From Aestuariibacter sp. (GTDB lineage: Bacteria > Pseudomonadota > Gammaproteobacteria > Enterobacterales > Alteromonadaceae): 64,000 bases of DNA. The position numbers and the translations under genes were made by a program. Of this stretch, positions 17,959-28,168 are shown piece by piece. The stretch is taken from positions 3,214,346 through 3,278,345 of the forward strand of contig CP051238.1 of NCBI GenBank assembly GCA_017794925.1. The letters are read 5' to 3'. Every line of letters begins with the position of its first letter. Positions within the stretch are counted from its first letter, which is position 1. Below the pieces are notes generated by a model. That model saw only the letters and a list, made by a program, of their open reading frames with translations. It searched no databases and was not told where the DNA came from.

Positions 17959-18675
17959 TTAATCAGGGGCAATGTTAAATTGATCGCCAATTGGCTCATA
18001 GAGAGAAGGTTTGTTGATGGGTACCACCCTAAAATGATGCCGAATGGCTGGTTGTAATAAGTCTGCCAGAGAGTCGGCAGGATTGGCCTCACAGTCAAGC
18101 CAGCGCTGCATGCTGTTATCGTGCAACGACAACATAAGTGGTGAGGCTTTTTGATGTATAGGGAGAAGCTTTGGATGCGGTGCCAGCGTTACAACGGAAC
18201 ACGATGTTTCCACAAATGTATTACCGTGGCTGTCCCTGCCATGCCATTCCCGATAAAGCCCTCCCATAGCCAGCGGTGTCTCGTGACTGGCAATCAAATC
18301 GTGATAATGCATGCTAACGCCTATTTTCTGTGACTCGCCAAATCCACTGGCCGGTATTATACAACGTTGTTGCCTGAAGGCATGATACCCGGCACTTCTC
18401 GGTGTATTCAGTTTATCGTAACGGGTATTGAAAGACGTATATTTAGAGGGCACAAACCGCATTACCGGGCCTTGATGGTCGGGTTCAAGTAACAACCACC
18501 ATACAGCGTTTCGCATCGTTAATTTGCCCTGCTCCCGCAAAACAATACTCACTCTGTCAGTCGCCCGGGTAAAGCGATTCTTTAACATCCCTTCATCAGG
18601 CCAGAGTGAAATTTCCAACTGGTCACAGAGCGATTTAACGCCGGGACTATCGGCTACATTTAACCTGCCACACAT
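17959..18675 (-). CDS. SRAP (SOS response-associated peptidase) family protein, HMCES/YedK type
   Basis: SRAP proteins cap abasic sites in single-stranded DNA through a covalent bond to Cys2. I start the gene at the ATG at 18675 so that Cys2 follows the initiator (MCGRLNVADS); the frame is open 70 codons further upstream, but that start would bury the catalytic cysteine. The 238-residue protein keeps Asn and Arg in FNTRYD, Glu in the PASGFGES segment and His in PIHQK, the expected active-site set. The usual PADGFYEW and HDRMP blocks are degenerate. The start lies inside the end of the upstream prenyltransferase gene (16-bp overlap), so the two are probably co-transcribed. Confidence 0.82.
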   Translation of the reverse strand: MCGRLNVADSPGVKSLCDQLEISLWPDEGMLKNRFTRATDRVSIVLREQGKLTMRNAVWWLLLEPDHQGPVMRFVPSKYTSFNTRYDKLNTPRSAGYHAFRQQRCIIPASGFGESQKIGVSMHYHDLIASHETPLAMGGLYREWHGRDSHGNTFVETSCSVVTLAPHPKLLPIHQKASPLMLSLHDNSMQRWLDCEANPADSLADLLQPAIRHHFRVVPINKPSLYEPIGDQFNIAPD

Positions 18676-19565
18676 AACAACACTCCAAGTAGCGCCGGGG
18701 TAAGCAGTGTCATCATAACGTTTTGTCCCATGCCTGCCAAAAATGCCGGTGTCGATGCTCTGTAGTCTTTGGCCAACGCATAAATACGCAGGCCGAGACA
18801 AAGTGGAAGTCCGCTTAAATACACATACCATGGGGCAGCTAACAGCCATAGCCCAATAATCAAAACCAGAACCGTTAGCTGCCACTGGATAAAATACACA
18901 CTGGCAGCTTTTCGGTATCCCCGCCTTACAACCAAATGGTTTCTGCCGTGTTTCGCATCTGCAAAAGAATCAGGAAATTGATTCAAAAGCAGTAAATTGT
19001 TGGTCAGGAAAGTCGGTACCATGGCCAATAACAACATAAGGAAATGCTGCTGACCACTTAACACAACAAGGCTCCCGTAGCTCATCAGGATGCCAAAACC
19101 AATACCGGGCGCTATCAGGCAAATCAGTGCATAACGGTTCAAAACAGGTGTATAGGCAACAACGATAGCGATACCTGTCAATCCCATCAACGTAAGATAT
19201 AGGGTGTTTGCAGACGTCATGGCCAGTATCAGCAGGCCCGATGCGATGGTGATCCCCACAAATAAGGCACCGATTGCTTTAACCATGATTAACGCCTCGG
19301 GATGAGCCACTAACGCCCCGCTCCCCCCGCTGAATGGAGTACGCGTCGTTGCAAAGTCAAGCTTAGACGCGCAGTCATGGTATTCGTTTAGCATATTCAC
19401 AGCAATATGCGCAGACAGTGCACAAACGCAAACAAGACTAAATAATAACCAACTCCAGTCGATATTAAGGTAAATGAGCATGCCAATTGATTGAAGTAAG
19501 CAACTTACAACCAACAGTAAAAACGGCGGGCGCATAGTTTGGAACACGGCGTTGAAGGTATGCAT
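18660..19565 (-). CDS. UbiA-family prenyltransferase
   Basis: This 301-residue protein has about eight or nine transmembrane helices. The first aspartate-rich motif is NMLNEYHDCASKLD (about residues 58-71, the NxxxDxxxD signature) and the second is NQFPDSFADAKHGRNHL. The layout is that of MenA-like UbiA enzymes, which attach polyprenyl chains to aromatic acceptors at the inner membrane. Neither neighbour belongs to quinone synthesis, so the acceptor is unknown. It is divergent from a diguanylate cyclase gene and overlaps the SRAP gene downstream. Confidence 0.78.
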   Translation of the reverse strand: MHTFNAVFQTMRPPFLLLVVSCLLQSIGMLIYLNIDWSWLLFSLVCVCALSAHIAVNMLNEYHDCASKLDFATTRTPFSGGSGALVAHPEALIMVKAIGALFVGITIASGLLILAMTSANTLYLTLMGLTGIAIVVAYTPVLNRYALICLIAPGIGFGILMSYGSLVVLSGQQHFLMLLLAMVPTFLTNNLLLLNQFPDSFADAKHGRNHLVVRRGYRKAASVYFIQWQLTVLVLIIGLWLLAAPWYVYLSGLPLCLGLRIYALAKDYRASTPAFLAGMGQNVMMTLLTPALLGVLLCVAG

Positions 19566-19648
19566 GCTTATCTCCTTTAAACACGGTTAACGGGCGTAAT
19601 CACCATAATCAACTATACTCGAGCTGTAGTGATGTCATAAGGTTTATA

Positions 19649-20860
19649 ATGGACATTTATCTTTCGACCAGTATTGATCTAAGCAAAGTAAACATCTTAA
19701 TTGCCGTATTTTTTTGCTTGTGCTGGTTAGTCATCGCTAAGCCACTGAGGCTGTATTATCAAAGTAGTGTTAGATTTTCTGCGGCAAATGTTTTTTTTGC
19801 CCTGTCCCTGGTACTGGGTGCGCAGCAATTTTATTTTTCCGGTGTTAATTTATGGGTCGTCGCTGATCTAACCTTATTAATTACGCTGGTAATGTATAAC
19901 CTGGCTTTACGCCACTTACTGGTATTGCCCTCTGATCCTGGCGTTATACGCTGGTTACTCATCGCTGCAGCATTTGCATCTGTCCTCCATGTTTTAGGGT
20001 GGCTATCGGCTAACATCACCTCGGTTTCATTGTTATTGATGGCCTTGTTCATGTTATTAGCAACAGCCTGGATGAAATACCGCGCGTTAGCTACCTCTTT
20101 TAATCATGGCATTGCTGCCATACTCAGTATTTCAGATATATCTCTGGTCGCCATTATCGGTATGAAAAGCGCTATGTGGCTATTCTTTCAAAGAGACGTC
20201 ATCACCGCTATCCCACTCTCTTCCAAAAACAGCCCCATTCTAATGTGGATTTACATTGTGTTGATTATTTTTATTAATGTGACTGCCGTTGGTACAACCG
20301 TGGCCAGACTGATAATTAGAATGAAACACCTTGCTGATCACGACCAGCTAACGGGCCTGTTAAATCGACGAGCATTTGAAACAAAACTAGCTGACCATTT
20401 CGGCTTATATCAACGTTATGGCACGCCCTTCAGTATTATTATGCTGGATATTGACCATTTTAAACGCATAAACGACAAATACGGGCACGCTGCTGGTGAT
20501 GTGGCAATAATAAATACCGCAAATGTATTCAGGGAAACGGTGCGTCAAACCGACGTTATTGCCCGGTTTGGTGGTGAGGAGTTTATTATTCTATTGCCAA
20601 AACAAACCGCCACCGAAGCCCTTAAAGTGGCAAATAAAATTTGTCAGCATGTCCGCATATCTGAATGGCAACACAATACACCACCACTGACCATTAGCGC
20701 AGGTTGTGCTGATGTCACCATGGTAAATAGCCAGGATAGATTATTAACCCTGGCTGATTACGCATTATATGAAGCAAAACGAAGTGGGCGTGATCAAAGT
20801 CTAATTGCTAAGCCTGATCACACCGTTCGTGAAAACAACCTGGCCAGCATCAAAAGCTAG
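19649..20860 (+). CDS. membrane-bound diguanylate cyclase (GGDEF)
   Basis: This 403-residue enzyme is predicted to make cyclic di-GMP from GTP. The first 230 residues hold about six transmembrane helices with no recognised sensor fold. The C-terminal GGDEF domain runs from about 235 (DHDQLTGLLNRRAFE) through MLDIDHFKRINDKYGH to the active-site RFGGEEF. An RxxD inhibitory site (RQTD) lies five residues before GGEEF, so product feedback is expected. It ends with a 4-bp overlap against the convergent rmuC gene. Confidence 0.9.
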   Translation: MDIYLSTSIDLSKVNILIAVFFCLCWLVIAKPLRLYYQSSVRFSAANVFFALSLVLGAQQFYFSGVNLWVVADLTLLITLVMYNLALRHLLVLPSDPGVIRWLLIAAAFASVLHVLGWLSANITSVSLLLMALFMLLATAWMKYRALATSFNHGIAAILSISDISLVAIIGMKSAMWLFFQRDVITAIPLSSKNSPILMWIYIVLIIFINVTAVGTTVARLIIRMKHLADHDQLTGLLNRRAFETKLADHFGLYQRYGTPFSIIMLDIDHFKRINDKYGHAAGDVAIINTANVFRETVRQTDVIARFGGEEFIILLPKQTATEALKVANKICQHVRISEWQHNTPPLTISAGCADVTMVNSQDRLLTLADYALYEAKRSGRDQSLIAKPDHTVRENNLASIKS

Positions 20861-22302
20861 TCCTCAGTGCCATCCTCATCGTTCATCGCATCGCTAGCCA
20901 GACGCTTACTGGGTTGCACACCCAACTGCCTGAACTGTTCAACCTGACGTAGAATGTTACCCCTGCCGGAGGACAGCTTATTGAGTGCAGCATCATAGTG
21001 TTTTTGTGTGGCTTCCACTGACTTACCAATTTTTTCCATATCGGCCACAAATCCCGCAAATTTGTCGTATAGCTTAGCGGCGTGCTGAGCAATTTTCTGG
21101 GCATTTTGGTTTTGATACTCGTATTGCCATATATTGTTGATAGTGCGCAGTGCTACCAGCAAGTTAGTGGGTGAAACCAACATAATATTCTGATTGAGTG
21201 CCAGCGTAACTAATTCCGGATCGGCGTCTACCGCCAACAGGAAAGCCGGCTCAACAGGAATAAACATCAACACATAGTCGAGGGTTTTTAAGGCTTCCAG
21301 TTCCTGATAGTCCTTGGCCCCCAACGTCTTAATATGCGTACGAACGGAATTCACATGCTCTTTCAAATAGCGAGCACGTTCATCTTCATCGTCACTGTTA
21401 AAATAACGCTCGTAAGCAGCTAAGCTCATTTTGGCGTCGATGATCACGTCTTTGTCGTTGGGTAAATGCACCACCACATCCGGCTGCTGCAGCTTACCGT
21501 GTTCGTTGCGCACAGAAACCTGAGTGTCAAATTCGTGTCCTTCACGCAATCCTGACTCTTTCAGAATACGCTCCAGAACCACCTCACCCCAGTTACCCTG
21601 CTGTTTATTATCTCCCTTCAAAGCTCGAGTTAACGCAGCAGCATCTTCAGTGATTTGTTGATTCAGTGCTTTAAGCCCTAAAATTTCTGTTTTCAGTGAC
21701 GCTCGCTCCTGACCTTCCCTCACATACTGGTCAGTAACCTGCTTTTTGAACCCTTCAATCTGGTCCTTCAATGGGGTTAATAATGCATCAAGGCGGGTTT
21801 TGTTTTCATTTGAAAAACTTTCCGCTTTTTGGGTAAAAATCTTGTTCGCCAGGTTTTCAAACTGCTCCTGCAAACGCTTTTCTGCACTCTGCAGCGCTTC
21901 CAGTTTTTCTTCATGCCCTTTTCGTGCTTCATCAAACGCAGCCTGGCGAGATTCACTCACTGACTTAAGTTCTGTGTATTGAGCTTGAAGAGATTTAAGA
22001 TCCTGTTGTAAGGCATTACGTTGTTGTTGCAGTTCCGGCACTAATGCCGCTTTCGATGCATAGTCCTGGTTTTGTGATTGTAAGAGCTGTGTCTGTTGTT
22101 TGTACTCAGACAGTTGTACCTGAAGCGAGCCTACACTGGCTTCCGCTTGCTGCTGAACTTGTTCCAGCCGTTGATTAAGTAAATCGTTCTCTGACTGAAC
22201 TTGCTGCGTCTGATTGCGGCCTTTCAGCGTGCCAATAATGCCACCCAGTACCAATGCAGTCAGCGCGATGCCTGCATTTATTATTATGTCGATGTGTTCC
22301 AT
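20857..22302 (-). CDS. rmuC: DNA recombination protein RmuC
   Basis: RmuC limits recombination between inverted repeats and contains a nuclease-like fold. The 481-residue protein has one N-terminal membrane anchor (about residues 7-24), a long Gln/Glu-rich coiled coil (about 30-200) and the RmuC domain (about 215-430). The domain includes GNWGEVVLERILKESGLREGHEFDTQ, PDVVVHLPNDKDVIIDAKMSL and LDYVLMFIPVEPAFL. The length matches the family. It is a single gene, convergent with the diguanylate cyclase. Confidence 0.92.
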   Translation of the reverse strand: MEHIDIIINAGIALTALVLGGIIGTLKGRNQTQQVQSENDLLNQRLEQVQQQAEASVGSLQVQLSEYKQQTQLLQSQNQDYASKAALVPELQQQRNALQQDLKSLQAQYTELKSVSESRQAAFDEARKGHEEKLEALQSAEKRLQEQFENLANKIFTQKAESFSNENKTRLDALLTPLKDQIEGFKKQVTDQYVREGQERASLKTEILGLKALNQQITEDAAALTRALKGDNKQQGNWGEVVLERILKESGLREGHEFDTQVSVRNEHGKLQQPDVVVHLPNDKDVIIDAKMSLAAYERYFNSDDEDERARYLKEHVNSVRTHIKTLGAKDYQELEALKTLDYVLMFIPVEPAFLLAVDADPELVTLALNQNIMLVSPTNLLVALRTINNIWQYEYQNQNAQKIAQHAAKLYDKFAGFVADMEKIGKSVEATQKHYDAALNKLSSGRGNILRQVEQFRQLGVQPSKRLASDAMNDEDGTED

Positions 22303-22419
22303 TTCACCTATCGTAAAATAAGAACGGGTACAACTGCTACGCGAACGCTACAGGTACCCGTTGTTGTTCAGAGCCTATTCCGGTTTATCAAACCCGGAAA
22401 TATTCACCTGGCTGTTGGT

Positions 22420-23952
22420 TTACTTACCAGACAGCGCTTTATCGAGGTCAGCAATTTTCGCTTTCCAAATAGCCGGACCAGTCTGGTGGGCATTCGCCCC
22501 CGTGCTGTCGACAGCAACGGTCACTGGCATATCTTCTACTTCAAATTCGTAGATAGCTTCCATACCCAAATCTTCAAATGCGACGACGCGTGCTTTCTTA
22601 ATGGCTTTAGACACCAGGTAAGCAGCACCACCCACGGCCATCAGGTACACTGATTCGTGTTTAGCAATAGAGTCAACCGTTGCAGGACCACGCTCTGCTT
22701 TACCAATCATGCCCGCAATACCGGTTTTTTCCAGCATCATATCGGTGAACTTGTCCATACGCGTTGCCGTTGTCGGACCCGCTGGGCCAACCACTTCATC
22801 ACCTACCGCATCAACCGGACCAACGTAGTAAATGAACTTACCGTTTAAATCTACGCCTTCTGGCAGACCTTCACCATTTTCCAGCATGGTTTGAATACGT
22901 TTGTGCGCAGCATCACGGCCAGTAAGCATTTTACCCGACAACAGCACGGTTTCGCCTACTTTCCATTCCTTGATGTCTTCTTTTGTGACTTCATCCATGT
23001 TCACGCGACGTGTGTTTTCGCCCACTTCCCAGGTTACCTCAGGCCATTCTTCCAGCTTAGGTGCTTTCAGATCGGCAGGACCACTACCGTCTAAATAGAA
23101 GTGTGCGTGACGCGTTGCGGCACAGTTGGGGATCATGGCTACCGGCTTGGAGGCCGCGTGAGTAGGAACAGATTTGATTTTCACGTCAACGACTGTGGTT
23201 AATCCACCCAGACCTTGTGCGCCAATACCCAAATCATTAACCCGCTTAAATATCTCTAAACGTAACTTTTCGTCGGTCGTTTCCGGGCCGCGTTCCATTA
23301 ATTCCTGAATGTCTACCGGGTCCATCAGGCTTTCTTTGGCCAATACGGCCGCTTTTTCCGCAGTACCACCAATACCCAGGCCTAACATACCAGGTGGACA
23401 CCAGCCAGCGCCCATGGTGGGTAAGGTTTTTACTACCCACTCTACGATGTCATCGCTGGGGTTTAGCATGACCATTTTTGATTTGTTTTCAGAACCGCCG
23501 CCTTTCGCCGCGATCATAACCTCAATTTTATCGCCGGGTACCATATCAATATGCACAACAGCTGGCGTATTGTCTTTGGTGTTTTTACGCGCACCGGCAG
23601 GGTCAGCCACTATTGAGGCGCGTAATGGGTTATCCGGATTCATATACGCACGACGGGTACCTTCATCAACCATCTGTTGGACGGTCATGTCGGTTTTATC
23701 CCAGCTTACTGCCATACCTATTTTTACGAAACAGGTGACAATACCCGTGTCCTGACACAGTGGGCGTTTCCCTTCTGCTGACATGCGCGAATTGATCAGA
23801 ATTTGCGCCATGGCATCTTTTGCTGCCTGACTCTCTTCTTTCAAATACGCTTTCTCAACGGCTTTAACGTAATCTAGTGGGTGATAGTAGGATATGAATT
23901 GCAATGCATCTTCGATGCTGTCAATAAAGTCTTGTTGACGGATTACGGTCAT
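22420..23952 (-). CDS. fumA: fumarate hydratase, class I (4Fe-4S)
   Basis: Class I fumarase interconverts fumarate and malate in the TCA cycle with an oxygen-sensitive 4Fe-4S cluster. The 510-residue chain carries the three cluster cysteines at C66 (PLCQDTG), C185 (AGWCPPG) and C277 (IPNCAATRH), spaced as in E. coli FumA. The C-terminal beta domain contains GKMLTGRDAAHKR and YVGPVDAVGDEVVGPAGPTTATRMD. AGGA precedes the ATG. It stands alone, and whether FumA or FumB is the better name cannot be told from sequence. Confidence 0.92.
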   Translation of the reverse strand: MTVIRQQDFIDSIEDALQFISYYHPLDYVKAVEKAYLKEESQAAKDAMAQILINSRMSAEGKRPLCQDTGIVTCFVKIGMAVSWDKTDMTVQQMVDEGTRRAYMNPDNPLRASIVADPAGARKNTKDNTPAVVHIDMVPGDKIEVMIAAKGGGSENKSKMVMLNPSDDIVEWVVKTLPTMGAGWCPPGMLGLGIGGTAEKAAVLAKESLMDPVDIQELMERGPETTDEKLRLEIFKRVNDLGIGAQGLGGLTTVVDVKIKSVPTHAASKPVAMIPNCAATRHAHFYLDGSGPADLKAPKLEEWPEVTWEVGENTRRVNMDEVTKEDIKEWKVGETVLLSGKMLTGRDAAHKRIQTMLENGEGLPEGVDLNGKFIYYVGPVDAVGDEVVGPAGPTTATRMDKFTDMMLEKTGIAGMIGKAERGPATVDSIAKHESVYLMAVGGAAYLVSKAIKKARVVAFEDLGMEAIYEFEVEDMPVTVAVDSTGANAHQTGPAIWKAKIADLDKALSGK

Positions 23953-24131
23953 GGTGTCCTCTTATTTTGTGGGCTCACATAGTCATCTAGACGAAGAATC
24001 CGTATACTACCGCATGTCGACAGGCTGCACCAATAAAACCATGTCCGACTTTGGTGTGTATAAATCGCCAAATGGTGCATTCTGAGACTGATTCTCTTGA
24101 TGTTGTAACGGTAATCCTCCTAATCGAAACT

Positions 24132-25553
24132 ATGATAAATCCGATCCACTTTACTTCCAGCAAGTTACTCATTTCATCGCTTGAAGTGCCCGACGGCATA
24201 ACTGTGCGTGAACTCTTTGACGGACTGGCTGCTAAGCCTTGGGCGCAATTACTCGACTCGGGTGGCAGCAAAGCCAGTAAAAGCCGCTTTGACATCATAC
24301 TTTGGCAACCGGCGGTAACCTTGTCCTGTAAAGACGGCATCACAACCATTGAAGATCGACGTCGAGATGAAACAAATACCGTAACAATCGGTGCCGGAGC
24401 CATCACTGCTGCCATCGCATTGTCATCTGATTTTGAAGCATCGGTTGATGATAGTGTGCTACGAGCGTTCGGCGAACTCCCCTTTGTATTAGGATTAGCC
24501 GGGTTTATCAGTTATGACTATGGCCGCTATCTTGAAGTGCTTCCAGACATCAATGCGAATGAATATCGTTGCCCGGACTTTGCTGCCGCGTTGTACGACC
24601 GGGCGATCATTTATGACAATCAACGAGATCAGTTCTATTTTTGTCGGCTCGATTACGTAGAAACAATGGATGTATCATTGTTGTTGAGCACCGGGTCAGA
24701 CTCAACGTTTGCCTTAACCAGTCACTGGCAAAGTAATTTAAGCAAGCCTGATTATCTTGCCGCATTGAACAATATTCATGATTATCTGGTTGCGGGTGAT
24801 TGTTATCAGGTTAATTTTGCTCAGCGTTTTAGCGCAAAGTATATCGGGAGTACATGGGAAGCTTATAAACGCCTGACAAAAGCTAATAAAGCGCCCTTCT
24901 CTGCCTATATCAATCTACCGGACTGCAGCATTATTAGTGTGTCACCTGAACGATTCATTCAGTGTAAAGATGGCATCATTGAAACCAAGCCCATTAAGGG
25001 TACACGTCCACGATTTGATGATCTGGCAAAGGATAAAGCCAGTGCTGACGCACTACTACAATCTGAAAAAGATCGGGCTGAGAATCTGATGATTGTGGAT
25101 TTGTTGCGGAATGATATCAGTAAGCACAGTGTCCCCGGCAGTATTAAAGTTCCGGATCTTTTTACGCTGGAAAGTTACCCGGCAGTTCACCATATGGTAA
25201 GCAAAATTCAAAGTCAGTTAGCGGCTGATAGTCATCCACTTGAACTACTGGCAGCATGCTTTCCAGGGGGCTCTATTACCGGTGCACCAAAAATTCGGGC
25301 AATGGAAGTCATAGAAGAACTCGAGCCTAATCGACGCGCGATTTATTGCGGTAGCTTTTTCTACTTTGGAATTCGCCGGGATTTAGACTCAAGCATTTGC
25401 ATTCGCACAGTACTGGCTGAAAATAATACCATGTATTGCTGGGCCGGTGGCGGTATCGTGCTAGACTCAGTGGCTGAAGAGGAATTTGATGAAACCCTGG
25501 CCAAAGTCGCCAGAATACTGCCGGTTATGGAGCAAACCTTTGCAGAAAGCTGA
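24132..25553 (+). CDS. pabB: aminodeoxychorismate synthase component I
   Basis: PabB converts chorismate and PabA-derived ammonia to aminodeoxychorismate in p-aminobenzoate and folate synthesis. The chorismate-binding core shows PIKGTRPR (the lysine that marks PabB; anthranilate synthase has PIAGT), RAENLMIVDLLRNDIS and GSITGAPKIRAMEVIEELEP. I place the start at the ATG at 24132, giving 473 residues and an N-terminus comparable to E. coli PabB before PWAQLLDSG. The frame is open upstream to a TTG at 24051. A Nudix gene follows after 4 bp. Confidence 0.88.
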   Translation: MINPIHFTSSKLLISSLEVPDGITVRELFDGLAAKPWAQLLDSGGSKASKSRFDIILWQPAVTLSCKDGITTIEDRRRDETNTVTIGAGAITAAIALSSDFEASVDDSVLRAFGELPFVLGLAGFISYDYGRYLEVLPDINANEYRCPDFAAALYDRAIIYDNQRDQFYFCRLDYVETMDVSLLLSTGSDSTFALTSHWQSNLSKPDYLAALNNIHDYLVAGDCYQVNFAQRFSAKYIGSTWEAYKRLTKANKAPFSAYINLPDCSIISVSPERFIQCKDGIIETKPIKGTRPRFDDLAKDKASADALLQSEKDRAENLMIVDLLRNDISKHSVPGSIKVPDLFTLESYPAVHHMVSKIQSQLAADSHPLELLAACFPGGSITGAPKIRAMEVIEELEPNRRAIYCGSFFYFGIRRDLDSSICIRTVLAENNTMYCWAGGGIVLDSVAEEEFDETLAKVARILPVMEQTFAES

Positions 25554-25557
25554 GTTT

Positions 25558-26118
25558 TTGACCCGTTTTCACAGTGCACCACCACTGCAACCCGTTCCCG
25601 ACCACCCCTTGCGAAAGTCTGGTCGTTCTGCAGCAGTGTTAATTCCCATCGTGACACACCACAATGCATTGTCGGTGCTATTTACTGAACGGGCTCAGCA
25701 CCTGAAACACCATCCTGGGCAGGTCAGTTTTCCCGGAGGCAAATATGAGCCTTCCGATCCAGACTTAGCGCATACGGCAAAACGAGAAGCATGGGAAGAA
25801 ATCGCGTTACCGGACTCTCACATTTCCATAGTGGGTGAGCTACCGCCCTATCGCACCATTTCTGGCTTTGCTATGACCGCTTTCGTCGCCACGGTAGAGC
25901 CAGGATTCGAGTTAATACCCGATGGTAATGAGGTAAGTAATACCTTCGAAGTGCCGTTATCGTACCTGATTGATGCGACCAACTATCAAGCCGAATACAT
26001 TACCCGCGCAGGCCACACCTACCCCGTTTACTTTATTTTCTGGGAGGACAAAATGATTTGGGGAGCAACAGCCGCCCTGATGAACAGCTTAGCGTCAATA
26101 TTTACTGACAAAATTTAA
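25558..26118 (+). CDS. Nudix hydrolase, CoA pyrophosphatase (NudL) type
   Basis: This enzyme probably hydrolyses CoA and derivatives to 3',5'-ADP and 4'-phosphopantetheine. It has the NudL/YeaB signature QVSFPGGKYEPSD followed by the Nudix box helix AKREAWEEI, with the LKHHPGQVSFPGG block typical of the subgroup. The frame is open back into pabB (25486), but a TTG at 25558, 4 bp after the pabB stop, gives 186 residues, close to E. coli NudL (192). The ribosome site is weak, so the start is uncertain. The tight spacing suggests an operon with pabB, as in other gammaproteobacteria. Confidence 0.83.
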   Translation: MTRFHSAPPLQPVPDHPLRKSGRSAAVLIPIVTHHNALSVLFTERAQHLKHHPGQVSFPGGKYEPSDPDLAHTAKREAWEEIALPDSHISIVGELPPYRTISGFAMTAFVATVEPGFELIPDGNEVSNTFEVPLSYLIDATNYQAEYITRAGHTYPVYFIFWEDKMIWGATAALMNSLASIFTDKI

Positions 26119-26243
26119 GCCTCTGTGCCCCTGACAAAAAACGTCGATTAATTTTTCTCATGCTACCATTAGCATATCTGAGTTGCTGAAGTAGCGTGCT
26201 CACGGCAAACTAACTCTATATTAACAATAACAAAGCGTACCCA

Positions 26244-27614
26244 ATGATTAGTGTATTTGATATGTTCAGCGTGGGCATCGGCCCATCCAGTTCTCATACC
26301 GTCGGCCCGATGAATGCGGCCGCGGACTTTGCTGCGTTTCTGACAGAAAACCAGCTTATTCACCGAGTCACAGAAGTCAAAACCGAGCTATTTGGCTCTC
26401 TTGGTCAAACCGGTAAAGGCCACGGCAGCGGTAAAGCGGTCATTCTAGGGCTTCTCGGGGAGCGTCCTGATACCGTCAATGTTGATACCGTCGATAAAGT
26501 ATTGGCCGATATCGACAGTTCACAAACGCTCAATTTAGACAACAAGCAGGTCATCCATTTCCCGCGTAGTAGCGCCATTGTGTTTCACCGCAGAAAAAGT
26601 CTGCCGCGGCATGCTAACGCTATGACCTTCCACGCATTCGAAGGTGAGAACCTGTTACTGGCCCAAACCTATTATTCCATTGGTGGTGGTTTTATCGTAC
26701 GTGACGATCAGTGGGACCAGGCCAAAAAAGAAGCCCACGAATTGGTTGCGCAGGTCCCCTATCCGTTCCGTACCGCGCAGGAACTGCTGGGTTTGTGTAA
26801 AGAGCACGGCTTGAGCATCAGTGCGTTAATGTTAAAGAACGAGAAAGCGCTGCACCCGGATACAGACATTAAAACCCGTCTCCAGCAGCTGTGGATGACC
26901 ATGGACGCCTGCATCAACAGAGGCATGGATGCGGAAGGAATATTACCCGGTGGTTTAAAAGTAGTTCGCAGAGCGCCGTCGTTACATCGTCGGCTTACCA
27001 CTGAATTTTCCAATGACCCCATGCAGACGCTGGACTGGATCAATATGTTTGCACTGGCGGTCAATGAAGAAAACGCTGCCGGTGGCCGCGTGGTCACAGC
27101 CCCCACGAATGGCGCTGCGGGTATTATCCCCGCGGTTTTAAAATACGTCGATAAGTTTATTCGCCCGGTAGACAAAGAAATTGCCAGTCGTTTCCTGTTA
27201 ACAGCGGGGGCCATAGGTATTCTCTATAAAGAAAACGCATCGATTTCAGGTGCCGAAGTAGGTTGTCAGGGTGAAGTTGGCGTGGCCTGTTCTATGGCAG
27301 CCGGGGCATTAACGGAGGTTCTGGGTGGCAGTATTCAGGCCGTTGAAAATGCGGCTGAAATTGGTATGGAGCACAACCTGGGTTTAACCTGCGATCCAGT
27401 AGGCGGCTTGGTTCAGGTACCTTGTATTGAGCGAAATGCTATGGGTGCAATTAAAGCCATAAACGCTTCCCGACTTGCCCTTCGCGGAAGTGGTGAGCAT
27501 AAAGTCAGCCTTGATAAAGTCATTAAGACCATGCGCGACACCGGCTCTGACATGAAAACCAAATATAAAGAAACCGCTCGTGGCGGGCTGGCTGTAAACA
27601 TTATTGAATGCTGA
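26244..27614 (+). CDS. sdaA: L-serine dehydratase, iron-sulfur type
   Basis: This enzyme deaminates L-serine to pyruvate and ammonia with a 4Fe-4S cluster. The 456-residue single-chain form has the beta domain at the N-terminus ([21 protein letters not shown]) and the alpha domain with [15 protein letters not shown]. The cluster cysteines lie near C341 (EVGCQGE), C383 (LTCDPVGG) and C394 (VPCIERNAM). The length matches E. coli SdaA (454). The gene is transcribed alone, 125 bp after the Nudix gene, and converges on a small membrane-protein gene. Confidence 0.92.
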   Translation: MISVFDMFSVGIGPSSSHTVGPMNAAADFAAFLTENQLIHRVTEVKTELFGSLGQTGKGHGSGKAVILGLLGERPDTVNVDTVDKVLADIDSSQTLNLDNKQVIHFPRSSAIVFHRRKSLPRHANAMTFHAFEGENLLLAQTYYSIGGGFIVRDDQWDQAKKEAHELVAQVPYPFRTAQELLGLCKEHGLSISALMLKNEKALHPDTDIKTRLQQLWMTMDACINRGMDAEGILPGGLKVVRRAPSLHRRLTTEFSNDPMQTLDWINMFALAVNEENAAGGRVVTAPTNGAAGIIPAVLKYVDKFIRPVDKEIASRFLLTAGAIGILYKENASISGAEVGCQGEVGVACSMAAGALTEVLGGSIQAVENAAEIGMEHNLGLTCDPVGGLVQVPCIERNAMGAIKAINASRLALRGSGEHKVSLDKVIKTMRDTGSDMKTKYKETARGGLAVNIIEC

Positions 27615-27660
27615 TCAACATAGCCATAGACTAGCGCTTCGGTAAAGACCGTTGCGCCTG

Positions 27661-28080
27661 TTATTGTTTAGCTTGTTCGATACCTTTTTGCCAGAGTGCT
27701 CTGCGTTTCCAAACATACTGATAAAGCTGCCATAAACCGGGAACAAACAAAAACGGCATGACAAATAAAGCACCTGCATAAATGCCAGCTTCTTCTCCTC
27801 TCATCGCCAGTAAATAGGTCGAAAACACTAAACTGGCCGTTACTAATAACGTGAGTAGCCAGAAACTCACCAGCCACACCCAGCGATACAGAAACGCTTT
27901 GTTGTAACGGTTGCCGAGGAACGCAATAAATACCAAACCAATTGCCAGAAAAGCACCATACCGGCTTGCGAAGCCACCAGTAGCTGAAACGAACTTACTG
28001 ATCATCTGTGCTAACCCGAGTACCAGCAGTAACGCAAAATACATCCACTCATAGGGTTTTATATTTGCTTTAGCAAACAC
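27661..28080 (-). CDS. small four-helix membrane protein, unknown
   Basis: This 139-residue protein has four predicted transmembrane helices (about residues 13-30, 42-58, 68-92 and 100-120). I do not recognise a family. The start is a GTG at 28080 with AAAGGA about 6 nt upstream. It is the first gene met in the long minus-strand run of small genes that fills 27.6-54 kb. Confidence 0.6.
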   Translation of the reverse strand: MFAKANIKPYEWMYFALLLVLGLAQMISKFVSATGGFASRYGAFLAIGLVFIAFLGNRYNKAFLYRWVWLVSFWLLTLLVTASLVFSTYLLAMRGEEAGIYAGALFVMPFLFVPGLWQLYQYVWKRRALWQKGIEQAKQ

Positions 28081-28168
28081 ATCGTTTCCTTTTGTTTATA
28101 AGGCAGAGATAACCACAACTATTGCTATTATTCCTTGCCATATTTCGGGTAAAACTTATAGAGGGCGG

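Noticed and set aside
17959..18885. 308-residue form of the SRAP protein
   Set aside because: It would bury the catalytic cysteine, which must be residue 2; the ATG at 18675 restores MCGR.
18675..18885. Possible fusion of a prenyltransferase end to SRAP
   Set aside because: The extra 70 residues are an out-of-frame reading of the prenyltransferase gene, with no fold of their own.
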